Origin: Candidatus Woesearchaeota archaeon
GTDB lineage: Archaea > Nanobdellota > Nanobdellia > Woesearchaeales > SM23-78
Assembly (NCBI GenBank): GCA_016933095.1
Contig: JAFGBP010000058.1
Span: 1-23,651, forward strand
Direction: 5' to 3'
DNA length: 23,651 nt
Shown here: positions 13,936 through 21,402 of the stretch, in pieces
Layout of the letters: each line of letters starts with the position of its first letter
Position numbering within the stretch: the stretch's first letter is position 1
Position numbers and translations under genes: made by a program
Notes under the pieces: generated by a model
The model's input: only the letters and a program-made list of their open reading frames with translations
What the model was told of the DNA's origin: nothing
Database searches by the model: none

Positions 13936-15114
13936 TCAGATCAGCCACTCACCATCCTTCTGGATCACCTTGCCATCGACCCTAATCTCGCCGCCAGGGT
14001 ATTCCGAAAGGTTCTTCAGATCAGGTCTCATATCGCAGACTAGGTCCCAGTGGTTGTCAGACCTGTTCTTGCCCCCTCCGCTGGATAAAGGCCTACCCTC
14101 GTACGAAGCCCCGACGGCCATGTGGATGGTCCCTCCGATCTTTTCGTCGAACAAAACGTCTTTCATGGGCCTCGTGATCTTTGAGTTGAAGCCGCAGGCG
14201 AACTCGCCGAAGCCCTTGGAACCTTCATCAACGTCCAGGGTGGTCTTGAGCCCTTGAGGGTTGATCCTGGCATCGTGCTCTACGATCCTGCCGTCCTTGA
14301 CCTTGAAAGAAATCCCTTGTATCAGATTTCCGCCGCAGCCGCCAAGCGTCGGTGCCTGGAAGTATATCTGCCCGTTAATTCCATCCTCTACAGGACCCCA
14401 ATAGACTTCACCGTCAGGCATGTTGTACTTGCCAGCGCAGATCTCTCCTCCGCGTCCCTTGAGGCTCAGGTGGAGGTCGGTGCGGATGCCATCCTTTGGA
14501 TTCCCGACCAATAAATGGACGTCTTTTGCGCCGTCCAACGCATCCTTGACAACCCTCATCTTCCTGCTCATCGCCTGCCAATCCTCTCCGATCGTGCATC
14601 CGTAGATGAAATCCTTGAACTCAGACATCGTCATCCCGAGCCTGCGAGCGCCCCTGGCGTAAGGGAATGCGACCAGGTTCCACTTCGGGACAATCCCTTT
14701 GAAGGGATGGTCACGATACATCATGCTCTTTGCAGGCTTCTCGACTGTCTTCTCGAACTCAGCCACTCTCTTCAATCCGTCAGGGATACCCTCGTGGTAA
14801 GTGTTATAAGATTCACAGTTCAAAGTGATTACTGCATTGCACCACGTATAGACTTCAGCGCGCCTCTCAAACTCGCGTTGCCATTCCTTCATCTTATTAC
14901 GCTCTACGAGCCCCCTGACATGGTCATAACTCCATGATAAGAGATCATATCTTGATTGCGCTCCTCGCTGGAAGGATTTCTCTTGCAGCAGGATCGCGTA
15001 ATTCGCAAATACAGGACCCCCTCTTATCAATAACCGATCATTAGGCTTTATTCCTATAGAATAATCCAAAACAAGCGCTGCAAGCCTCTCGGCTCTCGTA
15101 TCCGCTAATCTCAT
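13936..15114 (-). CDS. M29-family metallo-aminopeptidase
   Basis: M29 enzymes (AmpS/aminopeptidase T type) remove N-terminal residues using two metal ions. The 392 residues match the family length. Expected metal-site residues are visible: Glu near 236 in PDGEVYWGP, Glu near 304 in FGEFACGFN, His331 and Tyr338 in GTIHMAVGASYEG, and His355 and Asp357 in NRSDNHWDLVCDM. The N-terminal part (KPNDRLLIRGGPVFANYAILLQ) resembles the family's Rossmann-like domain. GGGAGG lies at good distance before the ATG. The CBS-domain gene ends 89 bases upstream on the same strand, and no strong TATA box lies between, so co-transcription is possible. In that gap CCAATAGAT, ATTTACCAA and GATATGAAC each occur twice. 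The role is probably peptide recycling in the cytoplasm. Confidence 0.88.
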   Translation of the reverse strand: MRLADTRAERLAALVLDYSIGIKPNDRLLIRGGPVFANYAILLQEKSFQRGAQSRYDLLSWSYDHVRGLVERNKMKEWQREFERRAEVYTWCNAVITLNCESYNTYHEGIPDGLKRVAEFEKTVEKPAKSMMYRDHPFKGIVPKWNLVAFPYARGARRLGMTMSEFKDFIYGCTIGEDWQAMSRKMRVVKDALDGAKDVHLLVGNPKDGIRTDLHLSLKGRGGEICAGKYNMPDGEVYWGPVEDGINGQIYFQAPTLGGCGGNLIQGISFKVKDGRIVEHDARINPQGLKTTLDVDEGSKGFGEFACGFNSKITRPMKDVLFDEKIGGTIHMAVGASYEGRPLSSGGGKNRSDNHWDLVCDMRPDLKNLSEYPGGEIRVDGKVIQKDGEWLI

Positions 15115-15203
15115 CTTCTGCTAACCTCCCTGTAACCAATAGATTTACCAAATTTACCAATGATCCAATAGATATGAACTTGTAAGATATGAACGCGTAA
15201 CTT

Positions 15204-15776
15204 TTACTCTTCTTCCTCTCCCTCGTCGTTCCTGCACGACTCGCAAAGATATAATCCATCAGTCTCCAACAGGTCGTCAGAGTAGTTCTTGCACTGCTCG
15301 CATATGAAACCCTTGTCGTCCTCGACGATGTTCGTTATCACGGGCTTTCTTGCCCGCTCCTTTATCTCAAACTTCTCGACGACGATATCGAACAGCTGCG
15401 GCTGTATCTTCAAGATATCTTTTATAGTCAGGAATCCGACCATCTGGCCCTTATCAAGGACAGGAATGTGCCTTATATTGTAGTCGCGCATGATAGTCAA
15501 CGCTTCGTAGATGTCCTTGTCCGGCGAGATCGTAATCAGCTCCCTGTTCATGATCTCATCAAGCCTCGTCGTTGCAGGGTCCTTCTCGACAGCCATTGCC
15601 TTCCTCACAAGATCCTGCTCAGTCACAAGACCATGCAGCTTGCCGTTCTCGACTACGATCAGGCTTCCCACATGCTTCTCGTGCATGAACTTGGCAGCAT
15701 CAACCAGAGAAAGAGCCTTGTCGACAGTAATGGGACGGATAGTCATGCAATCTGCGACTCTATATCCTGTCTTCAC
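15204..15776 (-). CDS. Two CBS domains followed by a zinc ribbon
   Basis: This is a probable small-molecule sensor. Two CBS domains occupy about residues 5-120: ADCMTIRPITVDKALSLVDAAKFM...LVTEQDLVRK and LDEIMNRELITISPDKDIYEALTIM...GFLTIKDILK. CBS pairs usually bind adenine nucleotides. A linker leads to a C-terminal zinc ribbon with two cysteine pairs, CEQC and CESC, about 20 residues apart, and a Glu-rich end. GTG at 15776 is chosen as start, with GGGGTGA seven bases upstream; an alternative GTG at 15794 lacks a site. A TATA box lies at 15843-15850. Fusion of CBS domains with a zinc ribbon is common in archaea and suggests nucleic-acid or protein binding controlled by nucleotide, but the partner is unknown. 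Confidence 0.85.
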   Translation of the reverse strand: MKTGYRVADCMTIRPITVDKALSLVDAAKFMHEKHVGSLIVVENGKLHGLVTEQDLVRKAMAVEKDPATTRLDEIMNRELITISPDKDIYEALTIMRDYNIRHIPVLDKGQMVGFLTIKDILKIQPQLFDIVVEKFEIKERARKPVITNIVEDDKGFICEQCKNYSDDLLETDGLYLCESCRNDEGEEEE

Positions 15777-15842
15777 CCGGAATTCACCCCTCACCTCAAA
15801 AATAGTCTCGTAAATCTTACAGAAAATGGTAGTGTGTGGGGG

Positions 15843-15850
15843 TTTAAAAA
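15843..15850 (-). promoter_or_regulatory. TATA box of the CBS-domain gene
   Basis: TTTTTAAA on the minus strand lies about 18 bases from the end of the element at 15868-15989. The predicted start is near 15820. As with the 256-424 element, the repeat sits directly upstream of a promoter. Confidence 0.45.
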
Positions 15851-15867
15851 GTTAATGTGTAATTGGG

Positions 15868-15989
15868 GGTGCGTCCAGAAAGACCGCACGGCGCAGTATG
15901 ACAATTGAACAGGCGAAGGCACTAGACTCGGCTAAACAGAATTATTCCGGATCAGCACGGAGCGCGGCCAGGAGATTCTGGACGCAGCC
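15868..15989 (-). mobile_element. MITE-like element, copy 2, overlapping a gene 3' end
   Basis: The element is 122 bp with imperfect terminal inverted repeats GGTGCGTCCAGAA (15868-15880) and TTCTGGACGCAGCC (15976-15989). It shares CTAGACTCGGCTAAACA (15922-15938) exactly, in opposite orientation, with the copy at 21242-21337 (21277-21293), and also ACGGAGCGCGGCC (15957-15969). It aligns to copy 1 over 65 bases. Outside are GTGTAATTGG (15857-15866) and GTGTAAGATT (15990-15999), which may be a decayed 10-bp target duplication. The 225-codon gene reads into it and stops at 15952. Confidence 0.6.
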
Positions 15990-16617
15990 GTGTAAGATTA
16001 AGATATATTTCCTTGCAAGTCCTTTTTACATACTGGTCAGTATCCTGGGCTGCTTCCTCAAGTGCTCTTAGCTTTTTTCGGAATATGTGCTCGTGAAAGA
16101 TTTCCCGTGTCAGCAGGATGGGAATTGGAAGTGCCACTGCTCCAGCAAGGTATTCCATTCCGATCTGCATTATCCCATGGTTCCTAAGATAAATAGCCAG
16201 GCCTGCTGCTGAGACAGGATAGATGTATCCGACGACAGATATTGTATGATTAGCCCTTGCGAGCAGCATCTTATCCCTCTCCACGGTAGTATATTCACAA
16301 ACATCTAAGGTTCTTTGCGCAGCGCCGACGCCATTCAAGGAACCCACGATGCCTTCAATGTATTGGTCGAAGTCAGGGTCTACTTTCTCAGTCGGTTTGA
16401 TCCTGCGAAGGAACGTGCCGTACCTCTCGAGCACCGGCTGGACGAGCTCCTCATAAGAAGCATTGTTCTGAAGCACTGCTTTGAATATTGGGTCTTTCTT
16501 AGCGTAAGCTGAGATGGCAGCTATTGTTTTCGCTCCCCGGAAGCCATCGATCTTATCTCCTCGGATTATATCTTCGATAAGCTTCTTTAAAGGCAAACGC
16601 ATATTTTTTCCTGGCAT
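15952..16617 (-). CDS. Hypothetical membrane protein whose C-terminus is encoded by a repeat element
   Basis: The family is not recognised. The protein has 221 residues if it starts at the leaderless ATG at 16617, about 26 bases from the TATA box at 16640-16647; ATGs at 16629 and 16602 are alternatives. The N-terminal 120 residues are helical and soluble (KKLIEDIIRGDK; YEELVQPVLERYGTFLRR). Two hydrophobic helices follow, HTISVVGYIYPVSAAGLAIYL and GMEYLAGAVALPIPILL, then a charged tail with coiled-coil character. The last dozen residues, RLRPESPGRAPC, are read from the element at 15868-15989. Their arginine/proline composition differs from the rest, so the original end was probably lost when the element arrived. 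Confidence 0.6.
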   Translation of the reverse strand: MPGKNMRLPLKKLIEDIIRGDKIDGFRGAKTIAAISAYAKKDPIFKAVLQNNASYEELVQPVLERYGTFLRRIKPTEKVDPDFDQYIEGIVGSLNGVGAAQRTLDVCEYTTVERDKMLLARANHTISVVGYIYPVSAAGLAIYLRNHGIMQIGMEYLAGAVALPIPILLTREIFHEHIFRKKLRALEEAAQDTDQYVKRTCKEIYLNLTRLRPESPGRAPC

Positions 16618-16639
16618 GCCATTCAGCATGAATGCCTCA

Positions 16640-16647
16640 TTTATAAA
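16640..16647 (-). promoter_or_regulatory. TATA box of the minus-strand membrane-protein gene
   Basis: TTTATAAA is self-complementary. Counting 26 bases on the minus strand lands on the ATG at 16617, giving a leaderless mRNA. It is one half of a divergent promoter pair with 16678-16685. Confidence 0.45.
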
Positions 16648-16677
16648 TGTTACTCGTGAGTGGTGTCTAGAATAAGA

Positions 16678-16685
16678 TTTATAAA
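16678..16685 (+). promoter_or_regulatory. TATA box of the gene at 16716
   Basis: TTTATAAA predicts initiation near 16708, eight bases before the ATG. The two identical TATA boxes are 38 bases apart, so the divergent promoters probably compete. Confidence 0.5.
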
Positions 16686-16715
16686 TTATCCTCTAATGCC
16701 CTTCTAAGAAACACC

Positions 16716-18173
16716 ATGGAAGAACCGATAACAAAAATAGGCCTAGCAGGTGGCCAGAACCAATTGAAAAGCGAGTACGCCGTAAGCAGGAATATAAGAA
16801 GGCAGATAAAATACGCATTAAAGGCAGGAATAGATCCAGACCCCTGCTTCTTCAGGTCAGAAGCAAGGCCGGAGATGCTCAAAACCAACTTCTTGCTGGA
16901 CAACGCTCCCATAGGATCCTACGGCCTCCTGGACGCAGTCCTCTCAGGCGCCAAGGAGATAGCTATCGTCGGAAACAAGGACACAGAGACCTACGTTGAC
17001 CAGATGAGACGCTTCACCCAGACAGATGAGTTCCAACGCATCCTGACAGAGAGATACAATGAAAAAGGCATCATGCCAAGCGAACTCGAGCTCAAGTTTA
17101 TCAACGAAGAGAAGCATGGAACAAGAGCCACCACTCTATTGCAGATAGCAAGTGCATTCAGCCAGAAAGGCAGCCCCCTATACCTTGAGGTGCCGACAGA
17201 CACACCCATACCTTGCACGAGAAGTTTCATAATGGATCCAGAGACAAGGCAGGGATACGGGATAATGCTCTTCCTGAACGCGAAAGAAGTCGCAGGCCAA
17301 TTCATCCAGCGAGGATACCACGCACTGCTCCAAGACCACGCAAACAGCCAGCTGATAAAAGACCTGGACGGGCTCCTGGAAGACGTAAGAGAAGACGGCC
17401 TGCTCCACGTGAAAGAGATGCAGGTGATGGCCCTTGACCAAAACCTGATAAGAAGCAACAAGGCCTTGTCAGGATACGTGACTGACGGCTTCTACTCCTC
17501 AAGGAAGAAGAACCTTGCAAGGCTCAAGATGCCGCTCCTCATGATAACCCTTCTCGCAGTCGACACTAGAGGATCTGCGTATTCTCCCATCACTTGGGCT
17601 AAATCCATGAAGAAAGGGACAAAGTCACTATTCATCATGGGATTTTATGGTGTCAACCAGCTCCAGCAAGCGATAAGATACATGCAATCAAGAGGGACAG
17701 ATGACAAGATAGACCCTCCTATCGTGCTCTCAGACGTCGCAGAGACGCTCATAGACCACGTAATTGACTACAAGGCAAGGTCGAGGGTGAAAGCATGCAA
17801 ATACGCGCCTTTGATCATAGATATTGACGGCCCTTTAGACCTGCTGCTCGCCCAGCAAGTCCTTGAGAAAGACAAGACCGTATACCCTCACCATGAGATG
17901 ATGGGCGCTTTCAAAAGATTTGCAGCCTCAGAAGGAGGATGGAAATACGAACTCGCAAGGGATTGGCCTGCAAGAATAAACAAGGAGATAAAGAGATTCA
18001 ACAAGATAATCTTGTCATACACTAACGAACACATGATTTCAGCGTCATTCGACTCTTCGGGAAGGCTTGAATGGAGGCAATACTCTGCAGAGCACATAGA
18101 GAAATACACTTCATTCCTGAAGAGAAGCCAGGAGCGCATAAGATCACTGGAAAGCAAAGCAGACACGCCATGA
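16716..18173 (+). CDS. Nucleotidyltransferase-like (MobA-like fold) protein
   Basis: Assignment is tentative. The 485-residue protein opens with IGLAGGQNQLKSEY, resembling the NTP-binding LAGG of GT-A-type nucleotidyltransferases, and has KTNFLLDNAPIGSYGLLDAVLSGAKEIAIVGNKD, like the strand-helix-strand that follows in that fold. Near residues 367-380 is IIDIDGPLDLLLAQQVL, similar to the DIDTPEDL-type motif of the same superfamily. The canonical GxGxRM loop is not present, so it may bind a different nucleotide or be inactive. The C-terminal 100 residues are basic and helical. There is no membrane segment. The ATG at 16716 has almost no leader. The gene converges on the MNT-HEPN gene, whose stop lies about 15 bases away. 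Confidence 0.5.
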   Translation: MEEPITKIGLAGGQNQLKSEYAVSRNIRRQIKYALKAGIDPDPCFFRSEARPEMLKTNFLLDNAPIGSYGLLDAVLSGAKEIAIVGNKDTETYVDQMRRFTQTDEFQRILTERYNEKGIMPSELELKFINEEKHGTRATTLLQIASAFSQKGSPLYLEVPTDTPIPCTRSFIMDPETRQGYGIMLFLNAKEVAGQFIQRGYHALLQDHANSQLIKDLDGLLEDVREDGLLHVKEMQVMALDQNLIRSNKALSGYVTDGFYSSRKKNLARLKMPLLMITLLAVDTRGSAYSPITWAKSMKKGTKSLFIMGFYGVNQLQQAIRYMQSRGTDDKIDPPIVLSDVAETLIDHVIDYKARSRVKACKYAPLIIDIDGPLDLLLAQQVLEKDKTVYPHHEMMGAFKRFAASEGGWKYELARDWPARINKEIKRFNKIILSYTNEHMISASFDSSGRLEWRQYSAEHIEKYTSFLKRSQERIRSLESKADTP

Positions 18174-18187
18174 AGAACTGGGCATGA

Positions 18188-20110
18188 TTACGAGTTGATG
18201 AGTATCTCGACGTCCTTCCCGAATATCGCTTTCAAGTCCTCGAAGATGGGCTCTTTGATGAAAGTCCTCTCAGGCATCTCGATGTCAGCCAAGACCTTCT
18301 CGTACTCCTCAAGAGAACTACCCCTTATGTGGGTGAGCGAGCCTTCTTTTGACAAGTCAGCCCTGCTGATCTCCTTCTGCTCAGAATCAAGGTCGTGGAC
18401 CACGAAGGCGGTATTGCCGAGCAATATGACCTCACCGTACTTTTCGCCGTACTTAACATGAATCTTAGTCCTCTCAAGCTCAAAGCCGCGCTTTCGCTGT
18501 ATGTGTTCGACGAGCACCCGGAGCAGTTCTCTTGAATCTTTTTGGATGTTCTGGACTTCAGTCTTTGAGAGCTTGCCCTTGTCATAATCAGCCTTGCCCT
18601 TGTAGATGCTCTTCAGTATACCCAGGAATTTCTCCGGGAGCACTCCCTTGTGGACTATGTCCTTCTCAAAGAGCTTCAACAGGTCACTGTCCTTGGCCTG
18701 CTTGACGCCCTCGAACCTCAGGACGTCGCGCACTACAGTCACCATGTTCTCATAGATGTTCTTGATGCTGTCCTTCTCCTTCCTAGTCTCGATCTCCTTG
18801 AAGAGCTCGGTCAGCCTCTTCAGATACTTCTCAGCATCCACTATCAACTTGTCTATGTCAGTGCCGTTGATGTTCTTCTGGGTGCCGTGCTCAAGCTCCT
18901 TACGCACGTTAATGTTGTTCCGAAGAATTGTAATGTACTCCTTCTCGAGAAGCTTCTCCTTCTTGACGAAAATCTCCTCCATTACAGAAGGAGTCTCCTT
19001 AGGAGTGGGCGGAGGGACCCCGTACATCATAAGGGCGGCCTGGCTTGGAGTGAGTATCGCGTAGAACGTGTCCTCCATGGCAATATCCTTAAGCTTAAGC
19101 TTAACACGGTCAAGGATCTGGTCTCCGGTGCTCATGAACATGTCAATGGCCTCAGGGCTTGGCTTGATGCGGCCCATCTGCAAGAGCAGCTTCCAAGGCA
19201 TGAAAATACCCCTGTCATAGAGCGGGATACCATCGCGGAGGAAGGTGAAGAAGACAGGATTAGCCTCCTTGATACCCTCCCAGAAGTCAGTCAGGATCCA
19301 GACCTGGATGTTGATCTTATTCTCGATTCCAGTCATCTTGCCGGCGTCGATACCCATGCCGATTATGATCGCGCGAAGCTTGTCCTTCAACTCAGCCCTG
19401 GTCATCTTCTTGACATCAGTATCATCGATGATTATGCATACGTCGATATCAGACTGCGGAGTAGCCTTTCCCTGGACAAGAGAGCCCGCCAAGATATACG
19501 AGACGATGTACTTCTCGAACTTCTTCAAGACCATGGTCTTGTGGATCTCAGAGATCTTCAAAGCCGCGAGCATACCAGTGTCATGCACAGGAGCGCACAA
19601 GGCGAACATCTGGAGCATCTCATACCTGCCATCATAACAAGCCTGCCACACCTCAGTCAACAAGACCGTCTGGACAGCCAAGTTCTTATCGACCATCTCA
19701 GCAGTCTGCGAGATGACGCCGCTAAGCCTATCCTTCAACTCATCCTTAGTCATCTTCTGGCTGTCAGTATCATCGACGAGGACGAGGACGTTAACCTTAT
19801 CCTTCCTCTCCTCCTCCTTGTCAGGAGGCAAGAGAGCGACGCCCATGATATAACCCTCGAACTTGGCCAGAAGCCTCTTCTTCAGCTCCTCAAGCCTGTC
19901 CTTGATCTCCTCAAGCTTCTTCTTGGCATCATCAGGGATCTGGCCAGCAAGCCGGTCAAGCTCATTGCTCAAACCAGAAGCAGGAGCCGGAGGCGCAGAA
20001 TAATTGCCGCCCGCAGGCGCATCCTGTCCGCCTACACCCTTACCCAAATTAACATTAACATCATCGCTGCTGACACTCTGAATCTTCTTCGCATTCAACT
20101 TCTTAGCCAA
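18188..20110 (-). CDS. Duplicated MNT nucleotidyltransferase fused to a HEPN-like domain
   Basis: This 640-residue protein begins with a disordered Ala/Pro/Gly segment and a coiled coil (about 50-82). Two related MNT-type nucleotidyltransferase domains follow. The second (about 200-320) has the exact signature GSx10DxD (G209-S210, D221, D223) in AGSLVQGKATPQSDIDV. The first (about 83-190) aligns through (V/I)DDTDxxKMTxxELKD but lacks GS and DxD, so it is probably inactive. No clear third carboxylate is seen in the second domain (KINIQVWIL). Residues about 400-560 form a helical domain like HEPN, with R531-V-L-V-E-H536 fitting R-x4-H. A roughly 80-residue beta domain ends the protein. TTG at 20110 has GAGGGGTGAT at proper spacing. 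MNT and HEPN are normally separate genes of a toxin-antitoxin pair; here they are one chain. Confidence 0.72.
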   Translation of the reverse strand: MAKKLNAKKIQSVSSDDVNVNLGKGVGGQDAPAGGNYSAPPAPASGLSNELDRLAGQIPDDAKKKLEEIKDRLEELKKRLLAKFEGYIMGVALLPPDKEEERKDKVNVLVLVDDTDSQKMTKDELKDRLSGVISQTAEMVDKNLAVQTVLLTEVWQACYDGRYEMLQMFALCAPVHDTGMLAALKISEIHKTMVLKKFEKYIVSYILAGSLVQGKATPQSDIDVCIIIDDTDVKKMTRAELKDKLRAIIIGMGIDAGKMTGIENKINIQVWILTDFWEGIKEANPVFFTFLRDGIPLYDRGIFMPWKLLLQMGRIKPSPEAIDMFMSTGDQILDRVKLKLKDIAMEDTFYAILTPSQAALMMYGVPPPTPKETPSVMEEIFVKKEKLLEKEYITILRNNINVRKELEHGTQKNINGTDIDKLIVDAEKYLKRLTELFKEIETRKEKDSIKNIYENMVTVVRDVLRFEGVKQAKDSDLLKLFEKDIVHKGVLPEKFLGILKSIYKGKADYDKGKLSKTEVQNIQKDSRELLRVLVEHIQRKRGFELERTKIHVKYGEKYGEVILLGNTAFVVHDLDSEQKEISRADLSKEGSLTHIRGSSLEEYEKVLADIEMPERTFIKEPIFEDLKAIFGKDVEILINS

Positions 20111-20178
20111 GAAAAATCACCCCTCGATTCTTGAATATGACTAATAGCCTCTTCTAAAAGGAGAAGAAAGAAAGGATG

Positions 20179-20186
20179 TTTATAAA
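20179..20186 (-). promoter_or_regulatory. TATA box of the MNT-HEPN gene
   Basis: TTTATAAA predicts a start near 20156 and a leader of about 46 bases containing the GAGGGGTGAT ribosome site. Confidence 0.45.
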
Positions 20187-20277
20187 GGTTTTGCCACAGA
20201 AAGACTATTGTCAAGATATGAAAAATGCTTCAAAAAGAATTTAATAATCTGCACCAAGGATTCTTGCCAACGGAGAC

Positions 20278-21072
20278 TTATTTGAAATACTCGCTAAAGT
20301 CCTTCCTGAACGCTTTGATGCCGCCCTTCTCCTTGTCCTTCTTTGCATTCACATATGATATGGCAAACTGCTTCTTCAATGGCGCAGGTCCCTTCTCCAA
20401 GATGTCATACCTGAAACCCTTAAGGTCATGCTTTCCTTCCTCATCCTTCTTTATCTCATCAGCCAGTCCCTTGAGGTATTTATTTATGTTATCCTCAGAA
20501 ATCTGGTCCATGAAGGAATGCTGGACTTTCGAATGATAAGTGTTCCCGAAATTCTTGACGTGCGCATCAAAGACCTGCTTCGTGAAACCCTGGTTTAGGC
20601 CTGTTTTCATCATCTCATCCAAGTTGACTCCGTAGCTCTGAACAATCAGCTTATAATGATCAATCTGCATCTTAGCCGCCGCCTTAGCCTTAGCATCGGC
20701 TTTCGGATCCGCCAGAACCTTCAAGGGCTTCTCCAGCAGAGGAGCTATCTCATGAGAATCCTTCCCATGTATCAGCTTTATTCCTTCATCAATCTTCTTT
20801 GCAGCATGCAAAGCGACGTCATTCATGAACCTCTCAGCATAATCCGCAGGAAGCTTGTACTCTTTGTCCTGCAATGCTTTGATCTGGTCTCCAATGTCCT
20901 TCTTTCCAAATTCCTCTCTAGCCTTATCATCAAGGCTATCCTTGAAATGCTTCAGAAGAATAGGTATCCTGATGTCCTCGATGTACTGCTGCATCTTTGC
21001 CGCGTGTTCTGCGTGGTCATTGTGGGATGCGTGATTCATGTAATCGTTAATCATATCTTCAATTCCGCCCAT
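20278..21072 (-). CDS. Helical hypothetical protein with an N-terminal H-x2-H-x2-H-x2-H array
   Basis: This is an unrecognised, highly charged soluble protein of 264 residues, almost entirely helical by composition. Near the N-terminus, NHASHNDHAEH places histidines at 14, 17, 20 and 23, a regular spacing that could bind divalent metal. More histidines follow (LLKHFKD, LIHGKDSHE, HVKNFGNTYHSK). The rest is Lys/Asp/Glu/Ala-rich, with helical stretches such as PKADAKAKAAAKMQIDHYKL. There is no signal peptide or membrane segment. AAGGTGAT, five bases from the ATG, is a strong ribosome site. A perfect 7-1-7 Fur-type palindrome lies at 21145-21159, about 73 bases upstream, suggesting metal-dependent control. 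The MNT-HEPN gene is next downstream but has its own TATA box. Confidence 0.65.
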   Translation of the reverse strand: MGGIEDMINDYMNHASHNDHAEHAAKMQQYIEDIRIPILLKHFKDSLDDKAREEFGKKDIGDQIKALQDKEYKLPADYAERFMNDVALHAAKKIDEGIKLIHGKDSHEIAPLLEKPLKVLADPKADAKAKAAAKMQIDHYKLIVQSYGVNLDEMMKTGLNQGFTKQVFDAHVKNFGNTYHSKVQHSFMDQISEDNINKYLKGLADEIKKDEEGKHDLKGFRYDILEKGPAPLKKQFAISYVNAKKDKEKGGIKAFRKDFSEYFK

Positions 21073-21144
21073 AACTCATCACCTTGTGTTGATTTTTATG
21101 TTTATTTTACTTATTGTTGATGGATCTAACCCTTTGATAATCTT

Positions 21145-21159
21145 TGATAATGATTATCA
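21145..21159. promoter_or_regulatory. Perfect Fur-type 7-1-7 box
   Basis: TGATAAT-G-ATTATCA equals the 7-1-7 inverted repeat described for Fur-family repressors. It extends to TTGATAATGATTATCAA (21144-21160), and a further GATAAT lies at 21136-21141, matching the tandem-hexamer form. It is 73 bases upstream of the histidine-array gene and about 240 bases before the + strand gene at 21403. A likely TATA element for the minus-strand gene (near 21095-21106) lies between. Confidence 0.55.
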
Positions 21160-21241
21160 ACCATCTTTCCTGGTTTCTTCCTTGCCATGCCTAGCATTTA
21201 AATCTTTCGTTGAGGCTTTTAAAGGGTATTTGATCAGGCGT

Positions 21242-21337
21242 GATAGGCCGCGCTCCGTTCTCAACCAGAATCCTCTTGTTTAGCCGAGTCTAGAGATTCC
21301 GTCCCTTAGAGCGGCAAACTACGCAAGGCGGCCTATC
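21242..21337 (+). mobile_element. MITE-like element, copy 3
   Basis: A perfect 10-bp inverted repeat, GATAGGCCGC (21242-21251) and GCGGCCTATC (21328-21337), bounds 96 bp containing GAGTCTAG (21286-21293). A further TCAG/CTGA pair lies outside at 21234-21237 and 21340-21343. It shares TGTTTAGCCGAGTCTAG and GGCCGCGCTCCGT exactly with the 15868-15989 copy. The terminal sequence differs from the other copies yet still pairs with itself. It accounts for much of the 330-base gap 21073-21402; the rest holds the Fur box and promoters. Confidence 0.6.
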
Positions 21338-21361
21338 TGCTGAGTGTTTAAAAAAGTTAAC

Positions 21362-21370
21362 TTTATATAA
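21362..21370 (+). promoter_or_regulatory. TATA box of the gene at 21403
   Basis: TTTATATAA lies 25 bases after the inverted repeat of the element at 21242-21337. The predicted start is near 21392, just at the GAGGTGA ribosome site. Confidence 0.5.
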
Positions 21371-21402
21371 CCCGGAACTCATGGTTGTTGTGAGGTGAGC
21401 CT

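Noticed and set aside
18650..20134. 494-codon + strand open frame opposite the MNT-HEPN gene
   Set aside because: Its leucine/valine/aspartate-rich translation mirrors a Lys/Glu/Asp-rich gene on the other strand, which has clear domain motifs, a ribosome site and a TATA box.
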